Below are positions 22,461-34,468 of a stretch of 64,000 nt of DNA, piece after piece. The DNA is from Corythucha ciliata. Its lineage: Eukaryota > Arthropoda > Insecta > Hemiptera > Tingidae. The stretch covers positions 46,686,164 to 46,750,163 of the forward strand of contig CM075941.1 of assembly GCA_038030265.1 (NCBI GenBank). The letters are read 5' to 3'. Position 1 is the first letter of the stretch, and the number at the start of each line of letters is the position of its first letter. The position numbers and the translations under genes are program-made. The notes below the pieces were generated by a model that worked only from the letters and a program-made list of their open reading frames with translations, was not told the origin of the DNA and ran no database searches.

Positions 22461-23860
22461 AGCAGTGGTCTTGAGTGGTGGTGGTGGTGGTGGTTGGTGA
22501 GAGGGAATCAATTTCCTTTCGCCACTAATGGCTATCACACAATTGGTTTCACGAAGCCGGTTCAAAGCTCCTTAATGAAGCTGCTATCTCTAATTGCACG
22601 GAGATCGTTTTTGACCCCCATGGCGCCTTCAGAAAATGGACCCTATAGAGAGGGGAGGGTCCTAGAAATGGGTTGGGGCGGTTACTTAATTATCATCTTG
22701 TGAAGGAACTTGCGATAGAAGAGAGAAGCTCAAATTTCTCGATCGATTGCGCACTATTTTATGAAATAGTTTTCGTTTCTCTCTCTCTCTTTCCCTCAAT
22801 TAGGCGCCGGTTTAAATGCCAGAATTAATCGTCCAAACCGCAAAATTAAATTCCACCGTAATCGTTATAGGCACGATTTTTGTCCTTTTTTTGTTTTCAA
22901 GTCATGACTCAGTTGTTTTCATTTGAAAATGAAACTCATAAAAAAAAAAAAAAAAAAAAGAAATAAAATGCGTGACATTGTTTCCTGACCAGGCACGCGT
23001 AAAGTAGTGCGTCAATCTCGTTTAAAAAAAAATGTTATAAAAATAATAATTGGAAAGGGAAATTATTACCGTGAAATTCTCTCATCAAATCAAAGCCAAT
23101 GTGACTCGGACAGAATGCGGATTCAAATGGAAGACATCCTTCCGGTATTTTCCTTTCGCTTTTTTCCCTACCCCCGTCACTTCTTTGTTATCCTCACGAA
23201 ACTCTTTTTTTTTCGCTCCCTTTTGTTCACAAAAATAATAATTCCACAGGATTGTCATCCCATGACCACGTACCTATCTCTTTTTTTTTCTCTCTTTCTC
23301 TCCCCCTCCCCGCGCGTAGCTTCCCTCAAAAACCACAACAAATACTGGAAAACTTCACTTTCAGGTTTAGTCATTCATAAAGGAATGGGAGGAAAACGAG
23401 TCCGAGAACAGAAGATTGAATTATTTTATGTGCGCGCATAAAACGTGAAACAGAAAGTTTCTATTAAAAAGAAAAAAGAAAACTTCAAAGGTTTACAAGC
23501 GAAATGAGTTTTGGACAGACAATGAGAAGAGGTTGATAAGTCGTGGACAGCTCCCACTGGCATTTTAGAATGGGAAGGGAAGGGGGTTAACAAAATACTA
23601 AAGCCTTTTTGCACAAAAAAAAATCTTGTGAGCGGCAAAAAACTGGTAGCTCCAGGGCAAGACTTTTGCTTTTTAAATCCTTCCGGTCCGGACCAGCTTC
23701 TCGGTTCTCTCCTTGATGACACCGTCAAAGCAGAAAAACTCAATATACACCCGATAAATCATCACATCATTGAGCGCATGGGTGGTAAACTATGTTTAAG
23801 ATGATCGCCAAAGCCAGTTATAACGCCAAAATATCCCCCCCCTCCCCATTACGTCCAAAA
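22461..23860. other. non-coding stretch
   Basis: No gene recognised. Simple repeats include GGT repeats near 22477-22495, CT repeats near 22780-22792, A19 near 22940-22958 and pyrimidine-rich DNA at 23280-23310. Open frames at 23007-23441 and 23426-23743 are AT/CT-rich and have no family resemblance that I recognise. Confidence 0.5.
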
Positions 23861-26800
23861 CGTAGTGAAACTTCGGATTCCAAGTTCGTGCTCTGCTATC
23901 TCCACGGCCAAGTCGCAAAATCTGTAAATGTCCGTGTCAGACTTCTTTCATTAGTCTGAGTGTGTATCGAAGGGCACATGTCCCGTTAGCAGTCCCATCC
24001 AAGATCCTATAAGGTCTCCTCGACTCAGGGAGAACAGGCCCTTCTGTGATAAGGCCTACCACCGTTCTAAGGTCTCTCTGGCTAAGTCGGAGCAGTTTGC
24101 TCGTAAGCCTCCTGCACGGTCCTTCGACCATGCGCTTACTCTGCTGATGTCCCTCCAGTCTCTGCCAGCGTATAGCCGCCTGGGCATTAACCCACTTGGC
24201 TATCGCCATCCTGAAGGTCGATGGTGGGACGCCGAGCGCCGGCTCCGGGCCAGTGAAGTCTCCACTCGAGCCCTCCCTGGCCAAGGAGTCCTCCTGCTCG
24301 TTCCCGTAGCCTTGTCTCCCGGTACCCGTTCAAGGCTTACCTTGTTATCCTGGGCCAGTAGACAAAGGCTTTGGCGGCAGTCTCATACAAGCCCGGAGCT
24401 CACTATCGGAGCCGTTAGTGCCTTAACGGCAGCCTGGCTATCCGTGAGAATACGTATATGGGCATTTTGCTCGTCCCTACGTATATTCTCAGCAGCACAG
24501 GCCTTGATTGCGTAAACTTCGGCTTGGAAGACGAGGTGTGTACCCCCAGAGGTGTAGACAGCCTCCATTCAGGTTCCACCCCGTACACCCCCGCACCAGT
24601 CCCGTCTGTAAACCACAACCGCTCCTTGTGATTTCTTTTCACCGCATGCCCCTCACCGTACACAAGGCGGACGGAGAAGGGACAGCGTTCACCGAGGGTT
24701 CTGGGCATGATGTCCGGCATCATCCCCGCCTGGAATTAAGGCTCCCACCCCTCCATAAACCACCCGACTTATGCCATAGGGCCGACATTGCCGCCGCCCC
24801 CCTGATGAAGATATCAACGGGAGAGAGTCCCGTCAGTATCTTCATCGTTGCAGTAGGAGTGGAGTGCATAGCCCCAGTGACCATCAGGCACGCCAGTCTC
24901 TGAACACTAGTGAGGGTATTTCTGGCCCCCTCTTGTTCCGCTTTGTGCCACCAGACCACTGAGCAATATGTCAGTGCGGGTCTGACTATCGCCGTATATA
25001 GCCATAGGACCATTTGTGGCCTCAGTCCCCACGTTTTGAACCCGTTATCAGCCAACCGCACCAATAAGGAATTGGCTGCCGTGTCCCACATTCGGGGGCA
25101 CCCCTTCTTTACAGCCACCTCCAGGGATTCCCCAAGGAGCGTGGCGGTAACTGTTCTGCTTTCAAGCTGCACCCTCAACCACCTACTAATGGTGTCGCAG
25201 ATGCCATGCCGTCCTGCAGCTTCAATAACCGAGGATATAGAGGTATAGTCAAAGGCACCCTCTATGTCCAGGAAGATTCCCACTGCTAGTTCCTTGTGCT
25301 CTAGAGTATCCTCCGGCCTAGTAACCAGCTGGTGTAGTGCCGTTTCGCAGGACTTACCCTGCTGGTAGGCAAATTGACCTGGGTGTAGTGGCCTCGAAGG
25401 GAGGCAGCTTTCCCAGATATCTCTATCCACCAGTTTTTCCAACGTCTTCAAAATGAAAGATGTTAGACACATGGGTCGGTACGCCTTAGCCAGTGCATAT
25501 GACGGGCGCCCCGGCTTAGGAATAAACACAATCCGTGCTTTCTGACTCTGCTCAGGGATTCTGCCCATTGCAGGCAAGCCCTGAAGATGCAACACAGTCG
25601 TCTGGCAACCTCTGGCCCCCCCTCCTGCAGGTGTTTGGGGATTAGGCCGTCCGGTCCAGGAGCTTTGAAGGGAGAAAACGCTTCCCATTGTGACCGCCTC
25701 CCTAGCCACATGCCAGTCAACTCTTGTCGCCCTCGGGCGGAATGGACGATACCACCCCCACGGCCCCCGGAAAGTGCACCCCCATCAGGGTCGCCAACGT
25801 TTCCGACGCCGTCGTAGTATAACTACCGTCCACTTTCTTCAGTGTGTCAACGGGATTCAGCGGCTCCTTGGAGAGAAGGAGCTGAAGGCGAGCCACCGAG
25901 GAGGTATTTTCAGCCTCCCCACAGAATCCCCTCCAGGACGCTCTCTTCGAACTCCTCAGCCTCCGCCGATACTCCGCCAGCTTGGCCCTATAGGCCTCCC
26001 ACTGCCCGTCGCGGACTGCCCGATTAAATAGCCTCCGCGATGCTTTTCTCAACCCCTCGAGCTCCTCATTTTACCAGGGAACATTCCAGGTCGATGAGCG
26101 CGAGCTCGAGGGAGTATTTGCTTGATACGAGGTTACCAGCACCTCCTGCAACTCCTGTGCTGCCCCCTCAATATCATCACCATCTCGTAGGTCCAGCTCG
26201 CCCCCGAAACTAAGCCTACCATTTACTTCCTCTGCGAAACCGCCCAAATCCGTCTTACGAGGGTTGTAGTATGTCTCTCGAATCCTCTCCACCCCCCGGA
26301 TCTCCACGATGACATACCTGTGGTCCAAGAACGATGGAGCCTCGGACACACTCCAGTTCCTGACCCTACCGGCCAGTAAGGAAGTAGAGAGGGTGAGGTC
26401 GAGGACCTCCCTCCTACTTGATGTTACAAAGGTGGGCTTATTGCCCCTGTTCAACACGGATAAATCACTAGTTGCCAGGTACTCAAATAAGGACTCACCT
26501 CTGGAGTTTGTGTTGGTGCTGCCCCATGCCAAGTGATGGACGTTGGCATCCACACCGATAAGCAGTTGTTCGCCATTGCGCCTGCAGGCGTCGACCAGGT
26601 TATCACCTCCTCGCTATCTCCAGGGATGGCTGCTCCCTCGTGGCCCCCTCCTGGTAGGTCTGTCCCTGAAACAGAACTCGTTAACCGTCAATGCTCTCAA
26701 TCCGCTTCTAACGTAGATGCATGCACGTGGAGTATCGACAAATCTAGAATAAATTAACTCACCTCCAATGCCGCTCAATCCCGCCACTCGTCTCCTTGAG

Positions 26801-26930
26801 ATCCAAGGTTCTTGAATGAGGGCGATTCAGCCGCCTCACTACACGCAACTTCCTCCAGGACACGCAAGGGCCCAAACTGGACACCCCGCTTCAACTAGCG
26901 TCTGCCTCCCCGTGTAGAGGCCACCAGCGC
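23860..26930 (-). mobile_element. non-LTR retrotransposon 2 (RNase H-bearing, I/Jockey group)
   Basis: From 26905 down to 23870 on the minus strand there is an endonuclease, RT, RNase H and a terminal zinc motif. The element reaches close to the start of the endonuclease, so it is less truncated than element 1 at its 5' end. No poly(A) tail is seen at the 3' side, so that end is eroded. Codon and base composition (GC about 55%) stand out from the AT-rich surroundings. Confidence 0.85.
23870..26905 (-). pseudogene. endonuclease-RT-RNase H polyprotein, broken
   Basis: Endonuclease: IALIQEPWI near 26815 (after a frameshift), ACIYVRSGLRALT near 26710, GVDANVHHLAWGS near 26550 and LDHRYVIVEI near 26310. 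RT: FKAPGPDGLIPKHL near 25660, LTSFILKTLEKLVDR near 25450, QFAYQQGKSCETALHQLV and GIFLDIEGAFD near 25270. The RT then runs from KGCP straight to a non-catalytic continuation (ADNGFKTWGLRPQ): the segment that would hold the YADD catalytic box is deleted near 25040. RNase H: WFTDGT near 24615, FQAEVYAIKACA near 24500 and ILTDSQAAVKAL near 24430. A zinc-type CRFC-like motif (YRFCDLAVEIAEH) lies near 23885-23930. Several frameshifts and the RT deletion make it inactive. Confidence 0.85.
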
Positions 26931-28536
26931 AACCAAGCGGCATCCTGAGTAATTAATATATTATTTTGCCTCATTGTTTTCTCCCCCTTGGAACTTTGAA
27001 AATTTGGCTGTGGTTCATAACCGAGAACCAAGAGGGGATTAATGCATTCAAAGCGGGTACACAAAAACATTCAATCAAGTTGAAAAAAACCAAGAGAATC
27101 AAGGATCGAATCAAGTTTTATAGTCCCGTCAAGCGGTTTGTCCGCGTGGACAAAAATCTCGTCTTTGATTTTTTCACGTTATTCCATGTTTTTGGGGTGT
27201 GGAATACGAATCTGAAGAGATCGAACAAAATGTCCTTTTGCGTTTTGAGAAAATTGCGAAAGACAGCTAATTTTGGGGCCTTTTTTTCAGTTTTTTGCTT
27301 AGAACCCCCTCGTTGCCCTCTCATTTTTTGAGAAGCATTGAATTCTGCGTCGAATCGTTCTTTCTTCTGTCACAATTAACTCAGCCGTTTCACCGGTATT
27401 GATTTTTGTTTAAATGGTCATTTTTAGCCACTTTTGGTAAAATTAATAAAAATGACTAAGGCAGCTGCAACTTAAAAACGGCTGTTCCAATTGAAAAATG
27501 TTAGGAAATCAAAGTTGTTCAGAATTGAATTTTTCAAGTAACAAGCCTTGAAACCTACAGGAAAAATCAGTAGTACCTACCAGTTATGTGACAAAAACGC
27601 GGCCCAAAAACCACGTTTTTTTTTTTTTTTTGCATATTTTTTGCCAGTAGCTCGGGAACTAGTTGTCCAATTTTCTTCCATAAAAAATTATCTGAAAGCT
27701 GATTGAATTACTATCAGACCTATTATATGAAATTTAATTTTAAGATTAACGTAAAACAGGGCCATAACGTCAAACAATTTGAAATTCACAACAAAAACAT
27801 CACAGGTGTCAACGAGTGGCAAGTGAGTGTTTGTGACAAGTGTCACAAACATCGTGCCTCGTTCGTTAAAAGCTCCTTTATGCCTACGTATCGTAATAAA
27901 AAAAAGGATTAGGGTTCCCGGGGGGCCGGTGAAATACATTGCAACCTATGGGTGCCCGCGCACTAGGCAGCAAAGATTTCCAGGCTGGGGCATGCCACTA
28001 GAACAAGCCCAACTGCACAGCAGCCAACTGGCTGCCGCGGCCAGGCTGCTTAGTGCAAGGGAACTCTAATTTTGCGTTTGAAACTTCCCTGGGGCGCTAT
28101 CATCAATTTCGAAAACGCTTTCATTTGTTTTTAACTAACATTGCCAGTTGAAGCATGAGAAGGAGGGTCTGATGTATGAGGGGGGGATTGTGCACCTCTG
28201 CCTCGTCGTGTCTGAGAAGGGAAGTCTCTTGGTTGAACTAAATGAGTTGGCATGTGCGAGATTTTGAGTTGATCTCGTTGAATTCCCAACTGTTCCCCTT
28301 TCACGTTCTCAGTGTGACGATTGTTTTAAAGGCACGATTCTATTTTGGGGCAATAACAAAGCTCTTTGGCCATTAATCAGTAGTGTATCACTTATCTCCC
28401 TTCGTGCCACGAGCCACCAAGGAAGTAAAGCAAAGTATAAATTCATCTATCGTCGTCATCTGTAATAATTGAGGCGAGAATAGGATCACTCTTCACTAAT
28501 ATCACACATACTTTGAATTCGCGCCTTTAACTTTTC
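26931..28536. other. non-coding stretch
   Basis: No gene recognised. There is a T15 run near 27616-27630 and a small hairpin (GTTTGTGACA, AG, TGTCACAAAC) at 27829-27850. The open frames at 26966-27331 and 27703-27912 have no motif and AT-driven composition. Confidence 0.5.
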
Positions 28537-28650
28537 GAGACGAGACCGAGACTTTCGAGACCCAGACGAGACCGACTTTTCATGATCGAGACCGAGACCA
28601 ACCTCTCATGAGCGAGACCGAGACCACTCAAGTCTGGTCTCGGTCTCGTG
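28537..28650. repeat. GAGACCGAGAC minisatellite with terminal hairpin
   Basis: Seven or more variants of CGAGACCGAGACC in about 80 bp, then CGAGACCGAGACCA (28613-28626) paired with TGGTCTCGGTCTCG (28635-28648) over an 8-nt loop. The end GTCTCGTGCATCACTA looks like a DNA-transposon terminus, but no inverted partner is present. Confidence 0.75.
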
Positions 28651-29098
28651 CATCACTAAAAGATGGCCATTTTGCGTCGAGGCTTTTCCTGGGACTTTTT
28701 TTTGTTCTCGAATTTCTCATGGAATTTCCTTGAGAAAAATTACAATGCTGCCGAAAACAGGTTGTTTTGTTCGTGTTGAAATCGTCATTTCGTGGAGTTG
28801 GCTCATTAAAACCCAGATCTTGGGGCTTGCCTCACCAAAACAACTAATTTAAACGTGTTTGGCCCATTCAGTTAGGTAATTTCGAGGGTCTGGCTCCTTT
28901 CAAATACAAAATGTCGATTTCGCGGGGTTGGCTCATTTAAAAACTCGACTTTGTTAGGCTGGCTCGTCCATAAAAATAAAAAACACAACAATTGGACTCT
29001 GTCGGACAAATCAGCCATAATTGTGTGAGGTGGAGGTAGAAAGTGAAGCGAGTAGACGAGTTCATCTATTAGGCCCTGCGAATAGGATGGGCTTCAAT
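28651..29098. repeat. second degenerate family, block 1
   Basis: Units of about 36-45 bp contain TTTCGYGGGGTTGGCTCATT or close variants (for example GTCGATTTCGCGGGGTTGGC near 28912). The same loose motif recurs at 38471-38770, 46690-47050, 47560-47890 and 48587-48850. It is clearly different from the 30-bp family. Confidence 0.55.
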
Positions 29099-30856
29099 CA
29101 GTGGCGTAGCCTGATCGCTCGAGAGATGCTGTTTTTTGAATATGGGCGTATTCGTAAAGGGAATGAGTGGTGGGCGTCCCCATCTTGGAAAACCAGTCAG
29201 GTTCGCTGCTGGAATGTAAAAATCAATTATGACCCTTAAAGTTATGGCCGAATTGAGTTATTGTGAACATCCTTCGCGCTACAAGCACAAACTAAATTTT
29301 AGAGCTTCATTTGTTCGCCTTCAACAGAAGAAAAACGACTGAACTTCGAACTTTTTCTGAAGGGACTTGCCACAAAGGCGATGGGTCTTTCTCCCCCTTT
29401 AACTGTGTATAGCGTGTGGTGCAAAGGGACTAGCAGGTGGTGTTCCTCAACCTCTTCTAGGAGGGCAAAGGGGGGACACCTGCCTCACTGCCTTCTCTTC
29501 AGTACCACCCCCTCAACCCCTAACTTTTTTTTTTAAAGTTCCCACGATCTCAAGCTCAAGACAAGACGCAACTTACAAGGAGGGGTGGAGAGGGGATTTT
29601 CCATCTGCGACTCTCTTCTTTTTAACACCAACGCACTTGTCCTTTGCTAAATCACGTCCTTTTCTTCCCTCTTACATCTGTCTTGGCAGTTTTGGTCCCT
29701 TTCACCCCTCTCCCTCACACCCTTCATGAACGTCCATTATGCTTGTTTTTTTTTGCTGCATGCACCGTTTGCCTTCGCTGGCAGTAAAAAAAAAAGAACT
29801 ACCTGACTCAACCCTTTCTGATTAGAGAAGAGAGGAAAATAATAATATCACCCCCCCCCTCCCACTCACTCTAACCACGCCATCATCACCGACATTGAAC
29901 TAAAAACGCACGATTTTTCATTTTCGTGCTCAGGTGCAATCAGATATTGGAAATCTTCGTTAATAGAAGCTATCGACTATCCTCCAAGCTCACAAAAACA
30001 GAATTATTTTTTCGTCACCCCCACCCCCACCCTCTCACCCACAATACGTCTTATCTCAGCAAGAGGTCCTTTCAAAGAAACCCTTTTTTCCACACCGTAT
30101 GACTCCATCTTTTAGGGGGTAACATCTGGTCTAAAGTAAAAATCTCAACCCTCAGGGCATTGCTGGAATGGAGTGATTCAACTTGTAAAGAGTTGAGACC
30201 GTATGCTTGGTCAGGATTGAAACATAAACAGGAAGTTTTTTTTTCTTTTTTTTTACATTCCATCTCGCTTCGACAGTAAAAATAAAGAAAGAAAGAAAAA
30301 AATGACTAACTTCTTCATAATAAATTCTCTCTAATGACTCCCTCGTGAATTTTCATAGTTGAATATGTTAAAATGTTTAAAACAAACGCATGGGAAGTTG
30401 TTTTTTTTTTTTTAGTTTTTCACATTATACAACTTCATTTGGTTTCTAATGTTATTTATAAGGTTTGACCTTTGGGTGTGCAAAACTCCGCGCCCTCATT
30501 GTTTTCCATTCATTTCATTCGTGAATTAATTTCATCGACGATGCCGCCGCGTGTAACAGAAACAATAAAAATAATAATTCTATTTTTAGAAAAAGAATGC
30601 ATTTTTTTTTTACTGGTTTTAAATAAAAATTAGTCACCAATTAAAACAATTCCGTCGATTTTGGTCTCTCTGATAAGAGCCTCTTCGCTGGTCTGACTCA
30701 CTAAAAATCCATTTTTTTCCCCACTAAAACTTCAATTTAAATTTAAAAAATTGAAATTTCCAATATTGGCATGGGTATGTGTAGGCGTATAGCGTCCAAT
30801 AATCATCGGGGTATCTAGGCGTATTCGGGGCCGGCTAGCCCATCAGGGGGCGGGTT
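29099..30856. other. CAGTGGCGTAGCC end, then non-coding
   Basis: CAGTGGCGTAGCC at 29099-29111 is an isolated copy of the end motif of element H relatives; I found no inverted partner. 29112-30856 shows no gene. It holds C- and T-rich runs near 29450-29540, 29830-29870 and 30010-30040, and T runs near 30237-30256 and 30403-30414. Confidence 0.45.
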
Positions 30857-31222
30857 CAGTGGCGTAAATAGGAATTTGCCCGGGTGGGGGGGGGGTCAGA
30901 TTGAAATCTAGTAAGGGTGAGGGAAGGGGGTAAGTCCACATTTTAGTCATCATTCCACCCAGCCAGCACACTCTTGCATATCTGGACATCTTACTGGCCT
31001 CATCATAGCATCAATCTCTCAGTTAAGGGCGATTTTTGGACTCAACCCGCAAATTGGCGCTTTTCTCAATTTTGGCCGAGTGTATCGTTCTTCTCAATTT
31101 CAGCCGCAGATTAAAAGTTTTGCCCCACCCCCTCCCATTTCCATGAATTTGCGCATTTTCTCAACTTTAGCAGCAAAGTATCGTTTTTATCCCGTGAGCG
31201 ATGTTTCATAATTAACCACGAG

Positions 31223-31552
31223 TACTCCCACTCCTCACCGCACCACCGTAGTCACAAATGTGAATTCGAGGGATTGGGGAGGCTGAAAATAAAGAAATTA
31301 ATGTTTAAATTAAATACTCCCTGGATAGCTCAGTTGGTAAGAGCGTCTGGCGCGAATATAGGCGGACGTGGGTTCGAATACCACCTGCCTCGGAACTCGA
31401 GACAAGTAAAAAAGTAAGTATTTAATTTAAAGATTAATTTCTTTATTTTCAGCCTCCTCACTCCCTCGAATTCACAGTTGTGACTAAGGTGGTGCTGTGA
31501 GGAGGGGAGTAATCCCCTAAATGTCCGTAGATAGGGTCATCTAAGCTCAATT
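31223..31552 (+). mobile_element. tRNA-cored palindrome, copy 1 (left arm shortened)
   Basis: Left arm 31223-31317 and right arm 31418-31552 are inverted copies (GAATTCGAGGGATTGGGGAG against the CTCCTCACTCCCTCGAATTC region). The outer 40 bases of the left arm are deleted relative to the right arm. Between them lies a tRNA-like sequence on the plus strand and a short tail. The homologous insertion at 60302-60716 is complete. Confidence 0.8.
31318..31388 (+). pseudogene. tRNA-like core, copy 1
   Basis: Box A-like TAGCTCAGTTGGTAAGAGC and box B-like GGGTTCGAATACC are intact enough to be recognised. The anticodon arm region (CTGGCGCGAATATAGG) is impaired and the acceptor 3' side is deleted, so this is not a functional tRNA gene. 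The two boxes could still serve as an internal RNA polymerase III promoter. Confidence 0.7.
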
Positions 31553-31567
31553 TTTCCTCAAATTTTT

Positions 31568-31671
31568 TGAAAAAGAGAGAAGTCTTTTTTTAGGACAACA
31601 ACAAAACGAACAGTTATATTTTTCATATGATTTCCACTACATAATAAACAGGAGGATTTGATATTCCAACA
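31568..31671 (-). repeat. 3' LTR of Copia
   Basis: Ends TATTCCAACA on the plus strand at 31671, followed by CCCCCTCTC, the complement of the polypurine tract GAGAGGGGG. It differs from the 5' LTR by G in place of A in TTTAGGACAAC. Confidence 0.85.
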
Positions 31672-31697
31672 CCCCCTCTCAACATCGAGCTGTGGGT

Positions 31698-33307
31698 TTA
31701 TGCTTCAAGGATGAGTCCTATTTCCCGACGAATATTTTCAAATTTTTCTCCTTGCAGAGGCTTTGTGAAAATGTCAGCTTGCATTGAGTCGGTAGGGCAA
31801 TATTCAATGGAAATCATCCCTTGTTGCATAAGGTCTTTGACGAAGTTCCTCTTAACTTCAATATGCTTAGTCCGAGGGTTTCCTTTGTCTGACTCGATCA
31901 ACTTGATACAGCTCTGATTGTCCTCGAAGAGCTTAGTTGGTGAGTCTTGAGGGTATCCGAAGTCATCCAAAAGATTTCTCAGCCAGATGACGTCTTGCGT
32001 TGCGATTGACATTGAGACAAACTCGGCTTCTGTTGAAGACACTGCGACGCAAGTTTGTTTCTTCGAGCTCCATGTAACGCAGGATTGTCCAATTTTGAGC
32101 ACAAAACCTGATGTCGATTTCCTGTCGGTCGCATCACCAGCCCAATCAGCATCAACGAATCCGTGGGCGACCAAGTTATTTTTCTTTGCTGCTTTCAAGT
32201 GAAGCTTGGCACAACAGGTTCCCTTGAGATACCGGATCACTCGTTTCACAGCGTTCCAGTCGGATTGAGTAGGGCGAGATACTCTTCGACTCAAAATTCC
32301 AACGGCTGAAGCGATGTCTGGTCTTGTGTTGTTACTGATGTACAGCAAAGAACCGATAATCTCTCGGTAGTTTTCATTATTTACGAGAGGATCGCTTTCT
32401 TGGTGGGCTGCCTTCAAGTAACCAGCTTCCATTGGTGTTTTGCAACTTCTGGCATCATTTAGTCCGGTGTCGCTTATTAATTTTCGAATTTTGCTACTTT
32501 GATCTAGCGTGAATCCACCGTCTTCAGACCGTTCGATCTTGATACCAAGATAGTTGCGAGGTTCACCGAGATTTTTCACTTCAAAAACACGACTTAAAGT
32601 CTTAATGACTTCTTCAATGTCTTCTTTTTCTCCTGCGGCGAGTATGTCGTCCACATAAATGAGAATGTAGGTCCACTTCCCCCCTCGACATCGCGAGTAC
32701 AAGCAGGATCGCTTTTCCCGCGAGTGAACCCAGACGATTGAAGGACTCCGTTTAACTTTTCATTCCAACAGCGCGCTGCCTGCTTCAAACCATAAATGCT
32801 TTTCCGCAATTTGCAAACGGCTTGTGGGTTTCGGGGATCGACGAATCCTTCGGGTTGAGCCATGTATACTTCTTCTTTCAAGTCTCCATTCAAAAATGCG
32901 GTTTATATCCATGTGGCGAATTTCAAGCTTTTTAGTTGCCACAACAACAAATAAAGTTTTCATCGTTGTTTGCTTCACGACGGGGGCAAATGTGTCGTAG
33001 TCTTGACCGTATTTTTGGGTGTAGCCTTTTGCCACGAGACGAGCTTTGTATCGAGTGATTTGGTCGTTTTCATCACGTTTCAGCTTGAAGATCCATTTCG
33101 TACCGACGACCTTTCTTCCTTCTGGTAAAGTGACCAGATCCCAGGAACGGGTGTCGCGCATCGAGTTAATTTCCTCTTCTGCTGCTTTCATCCACTTAGC
33201 TTTTTCGTTTTCCGGGAGTTTTTGAACGTCATACCAGTCTTTGGGTTCGTAGTAGACGTCATATACTGAGCATGACTTAGCTTATCCCTCGGAGTACGAC
33301 TCCCATA
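31698..33307 (-). pseudogene. Copia RT and RNase H
   Basis: RT begins near 33200 with KAAEEEINSMRDTRSWDL, VGTKWIFKLKRDENDQITRY and DYDTFAPVVKQTTMKTL. A frameshift near 32890 leads to VYMAQPEGFVDPRNPQ and SIYGLKQAARCWNEKL, and another near 32690 to the catalytic ILIYVDDILAAGE near 32655. RNase H shows DADWAGDATDRKSTSGFVL, SSTEAEFVSMS, EDNQSCIKLIES and the closing ADIFTKPLQGEKF near 31760. The last 334 codons from 32702 to 31701 are open. Two to three frameshifts are the only visible damage. Confidence 0.85.
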
Positions 33308-33468
33308 GGCGTCTCCGTGGCGCAAATGGCAGCGTGCTGGACTGGTAATCCAGAGGTTGCGGGTTCAAATCCCGCCGGGGAGCCATTTTTTCTCGAAACT
33401 CGAATCGTGTTGGGCTATGCCCTTCCATCGTCGTCCGGATAATATCATTCTAATTAATTTATTAATTG
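33308..33468 (+). mobile_element. tRNA-derived SINE, copy A
   Basis: A tRNA-like head (33311-33385) has an intact anticodon arm (CTGGA, loop CTGGTAA, TCCAG; GGT anticodon, threonine-like), T arm (GCGGG, TTCAAAT, CCCGC) and a 6/7 acceptor pairing. The body CTCGAAACTCGAATCGTGTT, GGGCTATGCCC, then GTCGTCCGGATAATATCA is shared exactly with copy B at 45273-45420, and both end in TTAATTAATTTA. It interrupts Copia between the integrase and RT coding regions. A true tRNA gene is unlikely: eukaryotes normally lack a GGT threonine tRNA and the body repeats elsewhere. Confidence 0.8.
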
Positions 33469-34464
33469 AAGATTATTATTTACTTCTTTTTCTTTCACTT
33501 GACTCTCTTCATTTATGAACTTGATGTCTCGTGAAATAAAGATTTTCTTGTCGACTGGGTCCCACAGTCTGTAGGCTTTGGATTCTTCAGAGTAACCAAC
33601 GAGTACGCAGGGTTTTGATCGAGGTTGAAATTTATCTTTGTTCGGTTTCTTGTCCAGGAGAAAGGCTTCTGTTCCAAATATTTTAAAATATGAAACAGTT
33701 GGCTTTTTCTTGTGCCAGATGGTATACGGTAGTTTTCCGCCTAGAGCTCTTGATGGACACCGATTCCTCACGTAGCAAGCTGTGTGAATTGCTTCTCCCC
33801 ATAATGAGAAAGGTTGTCTTGATTCTTCAAGAAAACATCGAGCCATATCTTGGAGTGTTCTGTTCATCCTTTCAGCTACTCCTTGTTGTTCTGGAGTATA
33901 AACTGTCGATAGTCTTCTTCGAATCCCCTTCTCGGCGAGAAATTCATCGAATTTGGTGTTCCGGTATTCACTACCATTGTCTGTCTGCAGCGCCTTGATT
34001 CTTTTGCCAGTTTGATTTTCTACCAACTCCTTGTATTTCTTGAACGTGTTCAATGCGTCACTTTTCCGTTTTAGAAAATAAACAACGCAAAATCGAGAAT
34101 AGTCGTCAATGAATGTCATGAAGTAACGATTTCCACCATTTGATTCTGTTCTCATCGGTCCACAAATGTCCGAGTACACTATTTGCAATAAATCATACGT
34201 TCTTGACGATTGAGGATCAGTTTTTGGAAACGGTAAACGTGACATTTTCCCTTTTAAACAGATTCGACAAGTTATTGACATGGCTTCTCTCTTAAGTTTC
34301 AGACCAGTGACGAGTTTTCTTGAGATTAGGCTTTTCAGATCATTCACATTCAGATGGCCGAATTTCCTGTGCCATGCTTCAAGATCAGATGACTCGTTTG
34401 TAACGCCAAACGCTTGTTCACTACGACTTTTCACTATGTAGAGACCTTCTTTTCTATTAGCAGT
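33469..34464 (-). pseudogene. Copia integrase
   Basis: Open from 34434 to 33454 on the minus strand. The zinc-binding part reads WHRKFGHLN...CRICLKGKM near 34370-34250. Catalytic acidic residues are in VYSDICGPM near 34185, LQTDNGSEYRN near 34000 and GVAERMNRTLQDMAR near 33860. Further C-terminal matches are YTIWHKKKPTVSYFKIFGTE and VGYSEESKAYRLWDP. The frame ends in the SINE, which cuts the polyprotein. Confidence 0.85.
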
Positions 34465-34468
34465 CAGT

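Noticed and set aside
28490..28660. DNA transposon with TAGTGATGCACGAGAC end
   Set aside because: The left side carries TCACTA in the same orientation and not inverted, so there is no terminal inverted repeat and no duplication.
33311..33385. Functional tRNA-Thr(GGT) gene
   Set aside because: The head is followed by a body and tail shared with 45273-45420, base pair 1-72 is mismatched, and GGT threonine tRNAs are not normally used in eukaryotes. A SINE explains it better.
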